This document shows positions 63,270 through 64,000 of a DNA stretch of 64,000 nt, in pieces (within the stretch, counting starts at the first letter, position 1; every line of letters starts with the position of its first letter). Under the pieces are notes generated by a model that saw only the letters and a list, made by a program, of their open reading frames with translations, was not told where the DNA came from and ran no database searches. The stretch is from Gammaproteobacteria bacterium (GTDB taxonomy: Bacteria > Pseudomonadota > Gammaproteobacteria > HTCC5015). The translations under genes and the position numbers were made by a program. The stretch spans positions 172,586 to 236,585 of the forward strand of contig JANQRI010000011.1 in the NCBI GenBank assembly GCA_028284675.1, given 5' to 3'.

Positions 63270-63282
63270 TGCTCTTTAACAA
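63270..63282 (+). promoter_or_regulatory. boxA antitermination signal in the rRNA leader
   Basis: TGCTCTTTAACAA is a perfect boxA, the NusB-S10 loading site for rRNA antitermination. It lies in the leader between the promoter and 16S. The rest of the leader (63083-63417) shows no gene. Confidence 0.9.
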
Positions 63283-63417
63283 TAAAAACTTGATAACTTG
63301 TGTGGGTGCTTGCATCGGAACTTTGATGATTCAGAGTAATTCGATGAAGTACTCCAAGCAAACGTAATCATTCCGATTCGTATGTTTTGTGAGCTTCATC
63401 AAACTGTTTTAAGTTTT

Positions 63418-64000
<583 letters not shown>

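Overview
The window comes from a gammaproteobacterium. The 16S rRNA gene that starts at the right edge has gammaproteobacterial sequence features. The housekeeping neighbourhoods are also typical of the class: murJ-ribF-ileS divergent from rpsT, glnA next to ntrBC, glyQS, cmoB, maeB with a phosphotransacetylase tail, and sohB. Ergothioneine-type EgtB, a TRAP transporter, fatty-acid oxidation genes and nitrogen regulation suggest a metabolically independent rather than strongly reduced organism. I cannot name the genus.

Layout. 1-3.5 kb: ileS (cut by the window edge), ribF and murJ on the minus strand, rpsT divergent. 3.5-8.6 kb: nitrogen control (ntrC, ntrB, a small secreted protein, glnA) with a sigma-54 promoter and two NtrC-type sites 32 bp apart upstream of glnA. 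8.8-12.6 kb: glyQ, glyS and a lysophospholipid acyltransferase. 12.6-18.4 kb: an orphan membrane Ser/Thr kinase, sohB and two proteins of unknown function. 18.5-25 kb: maeB and a four-gene TRAP transporter set (TatT-like lipoprotein, DctP, DctQ, DctM). 25-28.5 kb: a secreted protein, egtB and cmoB.

28.5-36.4 kb is an accessory island. It holds a large pentapeptide-repeat protein gene interrupted by an in-frame TGA, a convergent protein built of three long helical repeats, a membrane-anchored NERD-like protein, and a tightly coupled GH108 muramidase plus holin pair closed by a strong terminator. 36.5-45 kb returns to ordinary genes: dienoyl-CoA isomerase and FadH, a REC-REC-GGDEF diguanylate cyclase, an ArsR-type regulator, a secreted beta-propeller-like protein, an MFS carrier and a CapA-like lipoprotein. 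45.3-51.4 kb is a sufBCDS-(68 aa ORF)-sufA-sufT operon preceded by an IscR-like site.

51.7-61.1 kb is a second accessory block with two giant genes (2084 and 1012 codons). Their last 415-421 residues match the last 404 residues of the interrupted 28.6 kb gene, while their N-terminal parts are unrelated to one another. One carries a kinase/aminoglycoside-phosphotransferase-like core, one a clan CD (caspase/RTX-CPD-like) His/Cys dyad, and the third pentapeptide repeats. This variable-head, constant-tail design is that of a polymorphic effector or toxin family. Two of the genes share an upstream element at almost the same distance from the start codon. Because a muramidase-holin cassette without a signal peptide lies in the same region, I propose that these proteins are released by a holin/endolysin (type 10 or TtsA-like) route. 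That link is inference; the shared tail and the gene pair are directly visible. The window ends with a WaaE/KdtX-like glycosyltransferase, a UDP-glucuronate decarboxylase-like enzyme and the promoter, boxA and 5' part of an rRNA operon.
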